Assembly (NCBI RefSeq): GCF_003403295.1
Contig: NZ_QUWV01000090.1
Coordinates: 1 to 46,803, forward strand
Direction: 5' to 3'
Source of the DNA: Komagataeibacter melaceti
GTDB taxonomy: Bacteria; Pseudomonadota; Alphaproteobacteria; Acetobacterales; Acetobacteraceae
Length of the DNA stretch: 46,803 nt
Of the stretch, positions 14,209 through 22,805 are shown in pieces (positions within the stretch are counted from its first letter, which is position 1; each line of letters starts with the position of its first letter). The position numbers and the translations under genes were made by a program. Below the pieces are notes generated by a model. It saw nothing but the letters and a program-made list of their open reading frames with translations. It was not told the origin of the DNA and did no database searches.

Positions 14209-17200
14209 TCATGATGTTTCTGCTTTCCTGAAAAAAGAGGCGCATCGCCCCACCAACAAATACAGGGCCGGCGTGGTGAACATGGTCTGGGCCTGACTGA
14301 CGAGAAGGCCACCGATCAGCGCGATCCCGAGCGGTTGGCGTAGTTCCATCCCGTAGCCGCCCATCAGCACCAGCGGAAGTGCCCCAAGGGCCGCCGCAAA
14401 GGTGGTCATGACAATCGGCCGCAGCCGCAGCAGGCAGGCCTCACGAATGGCGTCCCGCGGCGTCAGGCCGCGTTCGCGTTCGGCGTGGATGGCGAAATCC
14501 ACCAGCAGGATCGCGTTCTTGAGCGAGATGCCGGTCAGCAGCAGCATGGCGATCACCGCCATGCCCGAGAACGGTAGCCCGAACAGATTGAGCGCCAGGA
14601 TGGCTCCGATCCCGGCCGAGGGAATGGTGGAGAGAATGGTCAGCGGGTGCCACACGCTTTCATAGAGCATGCCCAGCGTGATCCAGACAGCCAGGATGGC
14701 CGCGACGATCAGGATCTCGCTGTCATGGGTGCTTTTTCCAACATCCCCTTCATCGCTCTGCAATTCCCCGGTGATGGTCTCCGGCAGATGCAGGCTGCGC
14801 CATTCCTGATCGATAACGGATTGTGCCTGTGACAGGCTGACACCCGGCGCCAGTTCCAGCGCTAGCGCGGCGGAACTGGCGTAGCCGATATGGGTCACGG
14901 CCACCGGGTCGAGACTGGGGGTAATTCGCGCCACCACCGACAGCGGCACCAGCGTCTCCGCTCCCGTCGCCACGGCCGAGCCGGTGGACGCATTCGCCCC
15001 GCCCGCCAGTGAATTGGCGATCTGGTTTCGAAACGCCGTCGCACCGGTCGATGCCGTGGTGCTGGCCGTGGCCGACGTGACCACCCGGATGGTGTTGGAC
15101 GCCGAACTGCCCGACGCTGATCCCCCGGACGGACTGACCCAGAACTGTTTCAGGATCTCGGGATCGCGCTGGAAGCGGTTTTCCACGGTCAGCACCACGT
15201 TGTATTGGCCGTGTATGGTGTAGACGACTGAGGCGGTGGTCTGGCCCAGCGCATCGGACAGGGTGTTACCGATGACCTGCGGCGTCACGCCAACGCGGGC
15301 GGCGGCATCGCGGTCGATCGCCAGCGTAATGCTCTGTCCGGGCGGATCGACGTCCAGGTCCACGTCCGTGAACTCCGGGTGATGCCGCAGGGCTTTTGCC
15401 AGCCTGCGTGTTGCCGGTCCCAGAAGCCGGTCATCCTCGCTGCGCAGGATGTAGCTGACCCCGCTGCTGTTCGAGCCGACCCGCATCATGATGTTGCCGG
15501 GCGCCTGGGCATGATATTCGGCGTGGATATCTTTCCCCATCCGGGCCACGACGCGGGCCGCGACTTCCGCTCCTGAAGCGCGCCCGGTGGAAAGGTCGCG
15601 CAGTGTGGCGAACACCATACCGTGGCTGGAACCTTCGCCGGTATCCAGATAGGCGATCACATGCGTCACGGCGGGATCCTCCAGCAACACCCTGCTGAAC
15701 CGCTCCAGCCGCGCCTTGGTCTGGGCCAGCGAACTGCCGCTGCCCCGCGATCCACCCGAGACGATGCCCATATCCTGACGCGGGAACACGACCTTTGGCA
15801 TGCGGGTGAACAGAAAGACGCCCACCAGCAGGGTCAATGGCAAAAGCAGCGCGGTCTTGCCGGGGTGGGTCAGGCAGATTTCCAAAATACGGCGATACAG
15901 ACTGCCACTGTGTTTTTCATGATCCAGAAAATCTGCGGCATCGACGCCGTGGGAATGATCTTCCGCTACGGTCGGTTGTTCTTCGTTGATGCGGGCGTCT
16001 CTTCCCTCGGCAAACCGCATACACAACGCCGTCAGACACGGCGTGACCACGCAGGACAGAACCAGCGAGACGGTCACGGCAATGCCGACGGTGCCCGCAA
16101 ACTCCCGGAACAGCCGTCCCGTCAGCCCCGAGGCCAGTCCAATCGGCAGAAATACCGCCAGCACCGACACGGTGATGGAGAGCAGCGTGAACGCCACCTC
16201 GCTCGCCCCGGCAATGGCGGCCTCGTCGATGAAAAGACCCCGCTCGCGCATGCGGATGATGTTCTCGATCACCACAATGGCGTCATCCACCACCAGGCCC
16301 GTGACCACCGTCAGCGCCATGAGCGAGAGGTTGTCCAGCCCGAACCCCGCCAGATGCATCGGCCCGAGGCTGGCGATCAGGCAGCATGGCACAATGATCG
16401 CGGCTGCGATGGATGCCGTCCATGACCGCAGGAACACCCACACCACGGTCAGTGCCAGAATGCAGGCGGCCAGCAGTGTCACCAGCGTGTGATGCAGCGA
16501 GGAGCGGATCACGGCCGAGCCATCCCGCGCGACCGCAATATCCGCACCGGTCGGCATCAGTATGCGCAGTTGCGGCAGGCGGGCCTTCACCGCATCGACA
16601 ATGCCGACCAGATTGGCCCCCGGCTGGGCACGCACCATCAGGGTTAGGGCTGGTCTGCCATCAAAGAACGCGGCGGCATTCACGTCCTGCATGCTGTCGG
16701 TCACGGTGGCCACATCCCGCAGCCGGACCGGACGCCCGCTCTTGTAGGCAATCACCAGATCCCGATACGCATCGGCGTGTTCGGCCTGATCATTGACGGC
16801 CAACTGGTAACGCCGGTCGCCCATGTCGATCACGCCCTTGGGCGTATGCGCATTGGCCGAGGCCAGGGCCGCACGCAGGTCTTCAAACCCGATCCCGTAT
16901 TTGAAGAACAGCAGCGGGTTCATCTCCACCCGCACGGCGGGGGCTGAACTGCCCATAAGGGTAACGTCCCCCACACCCCGCACCTGCAGCAGCATGGGGC
17001 GCAGCGTCGTGTTCACCAGATCATACAGCTTCGCCATGGACTGCATGCCCGGTGTCACCGCCAGAATGAGCACCGGTGTCGCGTTGGGGTTGGCGCGGTG
17101 GTATTGCGGGTCCGATCCCGGCGTGGTCGGCAGGTCGCGCCGGGCAGCCCTGATCGCCGCTTCCACGTCACGGGCCGCGCCATTGAGATCGCGCCCCAGT

Positions 17201-17487
17201 TCAAAGCCCAGCGAGATGGAGGTCTGCCCCCGTGTGGAGGAAGACATCATCTGTGTAACGCCCGCGATATTGCCCAGATGCCGCTCCAGTGGGGCGGCCA
17301 CCGTGCGGGCCATGACCTCGGGCGAGCCACCGGCATTCGACGCCGAGATCGAGATCACCGGCAGGTCAACATCGGGCAGGTCCGAGACCGGCAGGAGAGG
17401 CAGCGCCATCAGGCCCGACAGCACGGCGGAGAGCAGCAGAAGGAGCGTCGCTACCGGGCGACGGACGAACCAGGCAATGAATTTCAA
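14209..17487 (-). CDS. RND-family multidrug efflux permease
   Basis: A 1092-residue HAE1-type RND pump of full length. TM1 lies at about 12-30; the proton-relay Asp pair is in VVTGLVVDDAIVVIENI near residue 408 and the partner Lys in LLTGISLKNAILLVDFA near residue 975. It should export drugs, organic acids or metal chelators from the periplasm using proton flow. No membrane-fusion or TolC gene lies beside it, so these partners must be encoded elsewhere. The conserved N-terminus MKFIAWFVRRPVATLL requires a TTG start at 17487, without a good ribosome binding site, suggesting low expression. A low-complexity Ser/Ala/Thr insert (SASGSSASNTIRVVTSATAS and following, about residues 785-835) is unusual for the family. 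Confidence 0.9.
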   Translation of the reverse strand: MKFIAWFVRRPVATLLLLLSAVLSGLMALPLLPVSDLPDVDLPVISISASNAGGSPEVMARTVAAPLERHLGNIAGVTQMMSSSTRGQTSISLGFELGRDLNGAARDVEAAIRAARRDLPTTPGSDPQYHRANPNATPVLILAVTPGMQSMAKLYDLVNTTLRPMLLQVRGVGDVTLMGSSAPAVRVEMNPLLFFKYGIGFEDLRAALASANAHTPKGVIDMGDRRYQLAVNDQAEHADAYRDLVIAYKSGRPVRLRDVATVTDSMQDVNAAAFFDGRPALTLMVRAQPGANLVGIVDAVKARLPQLRILMPTGADIAVARDGSAVIRSSLHHTLVTLLAACILALTVVWVFLRSWTASIAAAIIVPCCLIASLGPMHLAGFGLDNLSLMALTVVTGLVVDDAIVVIENIIRMRERGLFIDEAAIAGASEVAFTLLSITVSVLAVFLPIGLASGLTGRLFREFAGTVGIAVTVSLVLSCVVTPCLTALCMRFAEGRDARINEEQPTVAEDHSHGVDAADFLDHEKHSGSLYRRILEICLTHPGKTALLLPLTLLVGVFLFTRMPKVVFPRQDMGIVSGGSRGSGSSLAQTKARLERFSRVLLEDPAVTHVIAYLDTGEGSSHGMVFATLRDLSTGRASGAEVAARVVARMGKDIHAEYHAQAPGNIMMRVGSNSSGVSYILRSEDDRLLGPATRRLAKALRHHPEFTDVDLDVDPPGQSITLAIDRDAAARVGVTPQVIGNTLSDALGQTTASVVYTIHGQYNVVLTVENRFQRDPEILKQFWVSPSGGSASGSSASNTIRVVTSATASTTASTGATAFRNQIANSLAGGANASTGSAVATGAETLVPLSVVARITPSLDPVAVTHIGYASSAALALELAPGVSLSQAQSVIDQEWRSLHLPETITGELQSDEGDVGKSTHDSEILIVAAILAVWITLGMLYESVWHPLTILSTIPSAGIGAILALNLFGLPFSGMAVIAMLLLTGISLKNAILLVDFAIHAERERGLTPRDAIREACLLRLRPIVMTTFAAALGALPLVLMGGYGMELRQPLGIALIGGLLVSQAQTMFTTPALYLLVGRCASFFRKAETS

Positions 17488-17580
17488 GGAAGATGTCCCG
17501 TCCCTGCGGGAGGGCTCTGTCTATAAAGACGATCGGCCACTGCGTTTTTTCAGCGACCGGATGAAAAAATGCTTCAGCGC

Positions 17581-18099
17581 TCAGCGGATGTCCGCATCAC
17601 CCGCGGCTGGTACCGGCGTCACGGTAATGGCGGCGGCCTGCACGGCCAGCCCGTGTTCAGCCGCGGCCCGACGCAACAGGGCCGCCACTTCCGGCATCCG
17701 GCACGGAATCTTTCGGCCCGTTCCCGCCTCGACAAAGGTGACGGCCAGCCTGCCTTTGCGTTCGGGCGCAATGCTGTAATGCCACAGCCGGTCGGGCGAG
17801 ACGTCGCGGCGCAGGATGTCGCGGGCGACCAGCAGGTTCAGGTTGCGCTGGATCGAGCCCTGGCTGGGTGGATGGCCGTCGGTCATGGTGCGCAGGGTCT
17901 TCCAGATCTCGATGGCCGTGGCCCCCGCGCCTGCCTCAAGGATGCCATGCAGCAGCACCCGGCGCAGGTCGGTCATCTTCACGCCCGCCTCCCGGCAGCG
18001 GTCCTCAAGCTTGCGCACCGCATTGCGACTGGCGCCCATGCCGGGACGGATCTGGTTCAGGGCGGGCGGAGAACGACGGTGTTCGGAAAAGGCGAGCAT
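17581..18099 (-). CDS. Fur-like regulator lacking canonical metal ligands
   Basis: A 172-residue protein. Residues 28-105 follow the Fur winged-helix domain (LEDRCREAGVKMTDLRRVLL, TAIEIWKTL, PPSQGSIQRNLNLLVARDIL), and residues 113-160 follow the C-terminal dimerisation domain (VEAGTGRKIPCRMPEVAALL, AAAEHGLAVQAAAITVTP). The His-rich HHDH segment and the paired CxxC motifs that bind metal in Fur are absent; only one Cys lies in the C-terminal domain. It may therefore be a constitutive or differently sensing Fur paralogue. It lies 45 nt after tonB in the iron-uptake block; ATG 18099 has AGGA 8 nt upstream. Confidence 0.65.
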   Translation of the reverse strand: MLAFSEHRRSPPALNQIRPGMGASRNAVRKLEDRCREAGVKMTDLRRVLLHGILEAGAGATAIEIWKTLRTMTDGHPPSQGSIQRNLNLLVARDILRRDVSPDRLWHYSIAPERKGRLAVTFVEAGTGRKIPCRMPEVAALLRRAAAEHGLAVQAAAITVTPVPAAGDADIR

Positions 18100-18144
18100 G
18101 GTGATGATCCTGTCACGATCAGAATAAGGGAATGGCCAGAAACC

Positions 18145-19008
18145 TCAGTTCCTGTCGGGGTGGATGTAGAATTCGACGGGTACGGTCAGGGTGATCGGAT
18201 CCCCCGCGACACTGTCCGGCGGGATGGGGAGCGGCTGGGCGCGTTTGGGAAGCGCTATGGCTTCCTGATCCAGCAGCGTATGACCGGAACTGCTGGCCAG
18301 CGTCACCGAGAGCACGTGCCCCTTGCGGTCCATGGAGAAGGTTACGGTCGGAACACCTTCCTGATGGTCGGCCATGGCATCGGACGGGTAGCGCTTGAAC
18401 TTTTCCAGTTGCGCCAGCAATGCGCCCTGCCAGGTCACCGGGTCATGCGATGCCTTGGAAGATGAGGCGCCTGGAGCGGGAGCCGCCTGCGTGGGCGCCG
18501 GTGGCGCTTCCGAGGACGGCGGCGCGGTCGTAGCCTCGGCGGGCGGCGTTTTGTCCGGGATGGGCTTTTTGAGCATCGGCACCGGCTTGCTCTTCTTGAC
18601 GATCTTGCGCGGCTTCTCGGGCTTGGGCACCGGGACTGGCGGATTGGGCGCGGGCGACGGCGGAGCCGTGATCTTCGGCGGCTCGACCGGCACCGGATCG
18701 GGGATGGACTGGGTCTGCTGTGGTCCCGGCGGCAGGTCTGTGGGCGGGGTGGGTGTTGAGACCGGTTCCGGCGCCATGTCGATGGCAATGGCGGCAGGCG
18801 GTGGTTCGGGCACGGCCATCACGGGCGGCGGCAGACGCATGATCCACCAGACCGCCCCGCCATTGACCGCGAGCACGGCGAGGAAGGACAGGCCCCAGCG
18901 GAGCGCATCGTGACGTCGGGCCAGACGGGCCTGCCCCCTCTGCCAGTCGGAGAAGGACGATGGCACGGAAATATCCGCCCCCTGCGCCATATCCGTCGAA
19001 CTGCTCAC
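18145..19008 (-). CDS. tonB: TonB energy-transducing protein
   Basis: A 287-residue protein. A single N-terminal membrane anchor at about 37-58 (LRWGLSFLAVLAVNGGAVWW), a long Pro-rich periplasmic spacer at 60-170 with Pro-Lys-Glu-Lys stretches, and a C-terminal TonB domain at about 193-287 (LLAQLEKFKRYPSDAM, GVPTVTFSMDRKGHVLSV, SGHTLLDQEAIALPKRAQPL). It spans the periplasm and touches the TonB box of outer-membrane receptors such as the product of 22806-25373. The start overlaps exbD (ATGA), so the ExbB-ExbD-TonB complex is made from one message. Confidence 0.93.
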   Translation of the reverse strand: MSSSTDMAQGADISVPSSFSDWQRGQARLARRHDALRWGLSFLAVLAVNGGAVWWIMRLPPPVMAVPEPPPAAIAIDMAPEPVSTPTPPTDLPPGPQQTQSIPDPVPVEPPKITAPPSPAPNPPVPVPKPEKPRKIVKKSKPVPMLKKPIPDKTPPAEATTAPPSSEAPPAPTQAAPAPGASSSKASHDPVTWQGALLAQLEKFKRYPSDAMADHQEGVPTVTFSMDRKGHVLSVTLASSSGHTLLDQEAIALPKRAQPLPIPPDSVAGDPITLTVPVEFYIHPDRN

Positions 19009-19514
19009 GGCGTGCCTGCCGCAACGGGAGCCGTAGCAGGAGCACTACCCGAGGTTGTGGAGGCGGTCGGCACCATTGTTGTGCCAGCTTCGCTGCCTTC
19101 CTCCTGTCCCTGCAGGTTGACCAACGCAACCTTGAGGTAGCCAGCGGAGCGCAGTTTATCCATCACGCCCATCAGTGTGCCGTAGTCCACCGTCTTGTCG
19201 GCGCGCAGAAAGATGCGTTCGTCCCTGTTGCCCTGCGTCGCGGTCTCCAGAGCCCCCGCCAGACCGTCCATCGTGATGTCATCCTCTCCCAGCGCCAGAC
19301 CATGATCGGCCTTCACTGTCAGGAACACCGGGTCGTCCGGGCGCGGCGTCGGCTTTTCGCTCGAGGACGGCAGATCCACCGGCACGTTCACCGTGGTCAG
19401 CGGGGCGGTGACCATGAAAATCACCAGCAGGACCAGCATCACGTCGATGAACGGCGTAACGTTGATCTCGCTGGCTTCGTGCGGGCTTTCATCGGTATGG
19501 CGCATGCGGATCAT
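19005..19514 (-). CDS. exbD: ExbD biopolymer transport protein
   Basis: A 169-residue protein. The transmembrane helix at about 19-42 carries the proton-carrying Asp in NVTPFIDVMLVLLVIFMVTA; the periplasmic domain follows (FLTVKADHGLALGEDDITMD, RIFLRADKTVDYGTLMGVMD, AGYLKVALV). With ExbB it forms the proton channel driving TonB. The last 35 residues (QEEGSEAGTTMVPTASTTSG and on) are a Ser/Thr/Ala/Pro tail beyond the normal ExbD end. Confidence 0.93.
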   Translation of the reverse strand: MIRMRHTDESPHEASEINVTPFIDVMLVLLVIFMVTAPLTTVNVPVDLPSSSEKPTPRPDDPVFLTVKADHGLALGEDDITMDGLAGALETATQGNRDERIFLRADKTVDYGTLMGVMDKLRSAGYLKVALVNLQGQEEGSEAGTTMVPTASTTSGSAPATAPVAAGTP

Positions 19515-19520
19515 GACGGC

Positions 19521-20260
<740 letters not shown>

Positions 20261-20264
<4 letters not shown>

Positions 20265-20509
20265 GACTGACCTCCTTTGACAGACGATGTGCGGCACCAT
20301 GCTTTGAACAGACAGGCGACCGTCACGATGAGGGGAATAGACAGGGCGGCCCATGACAGGGCCAGCCAGACGCCATGCTGGCCCAGCAGGGCGGACAGCA
20401 GGCCGAAGATGGTGAGCAGGCCCAGCGCGATCGGCCACGGCCAGACAGCGACGGGATGGCGGGTGGTGGGCACCTGCGGTGAGAGCGGATCGGGTGACAT
20501 GGCGTTCAC
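20261..20509 (-). CDS. Small membrane protein of the iron-uptake operon
   Basis: An 82-residue protein from GTG 20509 (GGAGGT 6 nt upstream; ATG 20500 is an alternative). Two hydrophobic helices: about 24-42 (PWPIALGLLTIFGLLSALLG) and 46-68 (GVWLALSWAALSIPLIVTVA). Small two-helix proteins of this kind are frequently encoded next to PepSY proteins in iron operons of proteobacteria; their role is not known to me. It is coupled to exbB by an ATGA overlap. Confidence 0.65.
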
Positions 20510-20540
20510 CGGCAGACCTCCGGGCTCAAACCGCTCCACC

Positions 20541-20689
20541 TCACGAAATTGCAGGGGGACGTCACGAATCTTGCAGCGGCGCCTCTCGCATCTTGCACAC
20601 CCAGATCACGTTTCTTGCACACACCCAGGTCACGAATCTGGCATGGGTAAATCACGAATCTTGCAGGGGGAAACATCACGGATCTGGCA
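20541..20689 (+). repeat. Array of seven ~22-24 bp direct repeats
   Basis: The 14-bp core TCACGAATCTTGCA, with up to three mismatches, starts at 20541, 20562, 20584, 20606, 20630, 20652 and 20676, giving spacings of 21, 22, 22, 24, 22 and 24 bp. Spacer sequences differ. It fills most of the gap between the PepSY gene and the small membrane-protein gene. The period near two helical turns suggests same-face binding of a protein. Confidence 0.85.
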
Positions 20690-20780
20690 TCAGTCTGGGG
20701 CGCAACCCATTGAGCCCACGCAGGTTTCCGACTTCGGTTTCTGGTGGTTCCGTTGGCGGGGTGGATGAAAAAGGCGGGGA

Positions 20781-22031
20781 TCATCTTGCTCCCTCCCCTG
20801 CAGCGTGAGGCAACGGGACAAGCTCAGACGTATCATCCAGTTCATATCCCAGCGCCTGCAGACGGGCGTCGGTGGCGATCTTCCGTTTGGCCGCCCACAG
20901 CACCAGACCGCTGACCAGCACCCCGATCACCACCACATCGAGCAGCGCCCAGAGGATTTTCAGCGGCATACCGCCGTAATCGCCGAAATGCAGGGGGCGG
21001 GAAATTTCCAGAAAACGCAGATACCACGGCATGGGATAGGCCCCGGTCAACTCGCCCGTACGGGCATCGACCAGCACTGGGGTGAACAGTCGCGCCCGCA
21101 GCGGGGTCGCGCCCCGGGTCCAGAGCACGTAATGCACCGGGCTGCCGAAGGAGGCACCGGGGAAGGACAGGCCGGTCACCTCATTGCCAGGTGCCGCTTT
21201 TGCCGCCGTATCGAACGCGGCCTGCACCGAGGACAGATGGTCCTGCGACGGCACTGGCAGACTGGCGTAGGGGCGCAAAATCTGCCGCACATCGGTCACA
21301 CGCCATAGACCGAACAGCGGGGTCTGGAGTTCGTTGACGAGCCCGGTGAAGCCCACCACCGTCGCCCAGACCAGTGTTGCGGCCCCCAGCAGGTTGTGCA
21401 GGTCCAGCCATGTCAGGCGCGAGGCCCGATCCGTTCGGACCGAACCGAACGGCAGCCGCTTCATGAAACGGCCATACAGCACCGTACCGGAAATGAGAGA
21501 GGCGACGAACACGCCGCCCATAAGGCCAAGAAACAGCCGACCGGGCAGATAGGCGAACAGGCTGGTATGGAGCCGATTGCAGATGCCCATGATGATGCCG
21601 GTCCAGGTGCGCGGCTCCTTGGGCGCATCGGCCGGGCGCGACTGCTCCAGCACCTTGGCCGTGCGGGCGTCGAACTTGATCCAGTGTCCGGAATGCCGGT
21701 CGGGATAGTTCTCGTCGTCCTTCAGGGCCTGCCAACTCGGCGCCATGGAGACCAGCACCGCCGGTTCATCATCATCCGGATTGACGCTGGTGATGATCTG
21801 GCCGGGATAGAGTGCACGCGCCTTATCCACGATGACATCCAAGCTGGCGTTCGGCGTGCCTGCTGGCAGAACCTCGTAAGGCGGGTCATCGTCGCCCACA
21901 AATGTGTCCCATATCTGCTCGGAAAACAGCAGCGGCAGGCCAGTCACGCACACGATCAGCAGGAACAGCGTGCAGACCAGGCTCGTCCATTTATGGACCA
22001 CGAACCAGCGGCGAAGCGTGCGGGTGGTCAT
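20781..22031 (-). CDS. PepSY-associated membrane protein (putative iron/siderophore reductase)
   Basis: A 416-residue inner-membrane protein of the PepSY_TM family. Helices at about 12-35 (WTSLVCTLFLLIVCVTGLPL), 165-190 (LFLGLMGGVFVASLISGTVL), 215-235 (LDLHNLLGAATLVWATVVGF) and 365-390 (ILWALLDVVVIGVLVSGLVL), with conserved His in RWFVVHKWTS, NRLHTSLF, DLHNLLG and SRPLHFGDYGG able to bind haem. Related proteins next to siderophore receptors have been proposed as ferric-siderophore reductases; the role here is by context. Start 22031 (MTTRTLRRW) is where family homology begins. The gene is flanked on both sides by arrays of the same ~23-bp repeat. Confidence 0.85.
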   Translation of the reverse strand: MTTRTLRRWFVVHKWTSLVCTLFLLIVCVTGLPLLFSEQIWDTFVGDDDPPYEVLPAGTPNASLDVIVDKARALYPGQIITSVNPDDDEPAVLVSMAPSWQALKDDENYPDRHSGHWIKFDARTAKVLEQSRPADAPKEPRTWTGIIMGICNRLHTSLFAYLPGRLFLGLMGGVFVASLISGTVLYGRFMKRLPFGSVRTDRASRLTWLDLHNLLGAATLVWATVVGFTGLVNELQTPLFGLWRVTDVRQILRPYASLPVPSQDHLSSVQAAFDTAAKAAPGNEVTGLSFPGASFGSPVHYVLWTRGATPLRARLFTPVLVDARTGELTGAYPMPWYLRFLEISRPLHFGDYGGMPLKILWALLDVVVIGVLVSGLVLWAAKRKIATDARLQALGYELDDTSELVPLPHAAGEGAR

Positions 22032-22334
22032 GAAAGCCGCGCACTCACAAATGCGTGTAAGAGTGAGTCGCAAACGATAAAATGACAAATGACCACGTCC
22101 ACTCCTTCCGTGGGAAACCAATTCCCGTTGCGGCTCCGATAGTATCGTGAGCGGCCGAACGGTTAAGCGAACGCCGCCTTACTATGTGTAAGACGAGCGA
22201 ACTGGATGTTTTCAGTAACAGAAATCAAAAAAAGATCGTGAGATGGTAATCCGTCGAAGCTCTCATTTGCGTAAGGGCACCGTGCAGCCTCGCGCATCGT
22301 GTCATGGTCTCATCATAAACTCGGCAGGATCGCC

Positions 22335-22488
22335 TCACGTTTTTTGCGTCGCCACCCACCACGCTTCTCGCATCCCGGCTTCGTGAATGCTGCACACCCC
22401 TACTCCACGAATTTGGCACGGAACATTACACGGATATCGCAGGAGGCTCCTCACGCAGATTGCATGGCGTGACCTCACGAATCTGGCA
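22335..22488 (+). repeat. Second array of ~23-bp direct repeats
   Basis: Seven more copies of the TCACGAATCTTGCA-type core start at 22335, 22359, 22381, 22405, 22428, 22451 and 22475 (spacings 24, 22, 24, 23, 23, 24), in the same orientation as the array at 20541. They are more degenerate, for example CCACGAATTTGGCA and TCACGCAGATTGCA. A lone copy, CCACGACTTTGGCA, is at 22726-22739. Confidence 0.8.
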
Positions 22489-22794
22489 CGTGTGCGGCTT
22501 CTAATGCTTTGAATGCATAGAGAATCAGGAGCTCCGTTTCGGCGTTGCCCGTCGTTGCAAGGTGGAAGCGAGATTGGGGCTGTCACAACACATTCAGGAA
22601 GCCGCAATCACCTGCATACTGCGTTCAGATGAAAGTGCTCTGCTACTGGTCTTCTTCGTTTGATAGATAGGAACAGCGCATGCTTCTTGCTGGCGTGCCC
22701 CTCCGGAACTTGTAGCAGCGCCGCCCCACGACTTTGGCATTAGAACGCGGGGCAATACTTTGAATTTAAATAAGGAAAGTCGGTGCAGTTTCGG
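22475..22794 (+). repeat. Degenerate ~70-bp duplication downstream of the repeat array
   Basis: Two blocks share the order core repeat, then CTTTGAAT 31 bp later, then GTTTCGG about 30 bp after that: 22475-22542 and 22726-22794. The first array at 20541 has a related tail (CATTGAGCCC) at the same 31-bp distance from its last core. This implies that array plus tail is one mobile or duplicated unit. Confidence 0.5.
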
Positions 22795-22805
22795 ACGGTA
22801 AAATT

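Larger units (their letters stand above)
22032..22805. other. Long intergenic region between PepSY and receptor genes
   Basis: 774 bp with no supported gene. It holds the PepSY promoter side with CAAATGCGTGTAAGAGTGAG near 22050, CATTTGCGTAAG at 22264-22275, the second 23-bp repeat array (22335-22488), and a degenerate 70-bp duplication (22475-22542 and 22726-22794). No terminator with a T-run was found for the receptor gene. Confidence 0.6.

Noticed and set aside
15622-17779. Long plus-strand open frames (15622-16425, 15986-16492, 16823-17779)
   Set aside because: They are antisense to the clearly conserved RND permease and lack domains; high GC keeps shadow frames open.
18443-19129. 228-codon minus frame and 172-codon plus frame over tonB
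   Set aside because: Shadow frames of the Pro-rich TonB spacer; TonB domains and the ATGA coupling to exbD fix the real frame.
20541-22488. Regular repeats as a CRISPR array
   Set aside because: Repeats are only about 14 bp and degenerate, spacers are 8-10 bp, and no cas genes are present.
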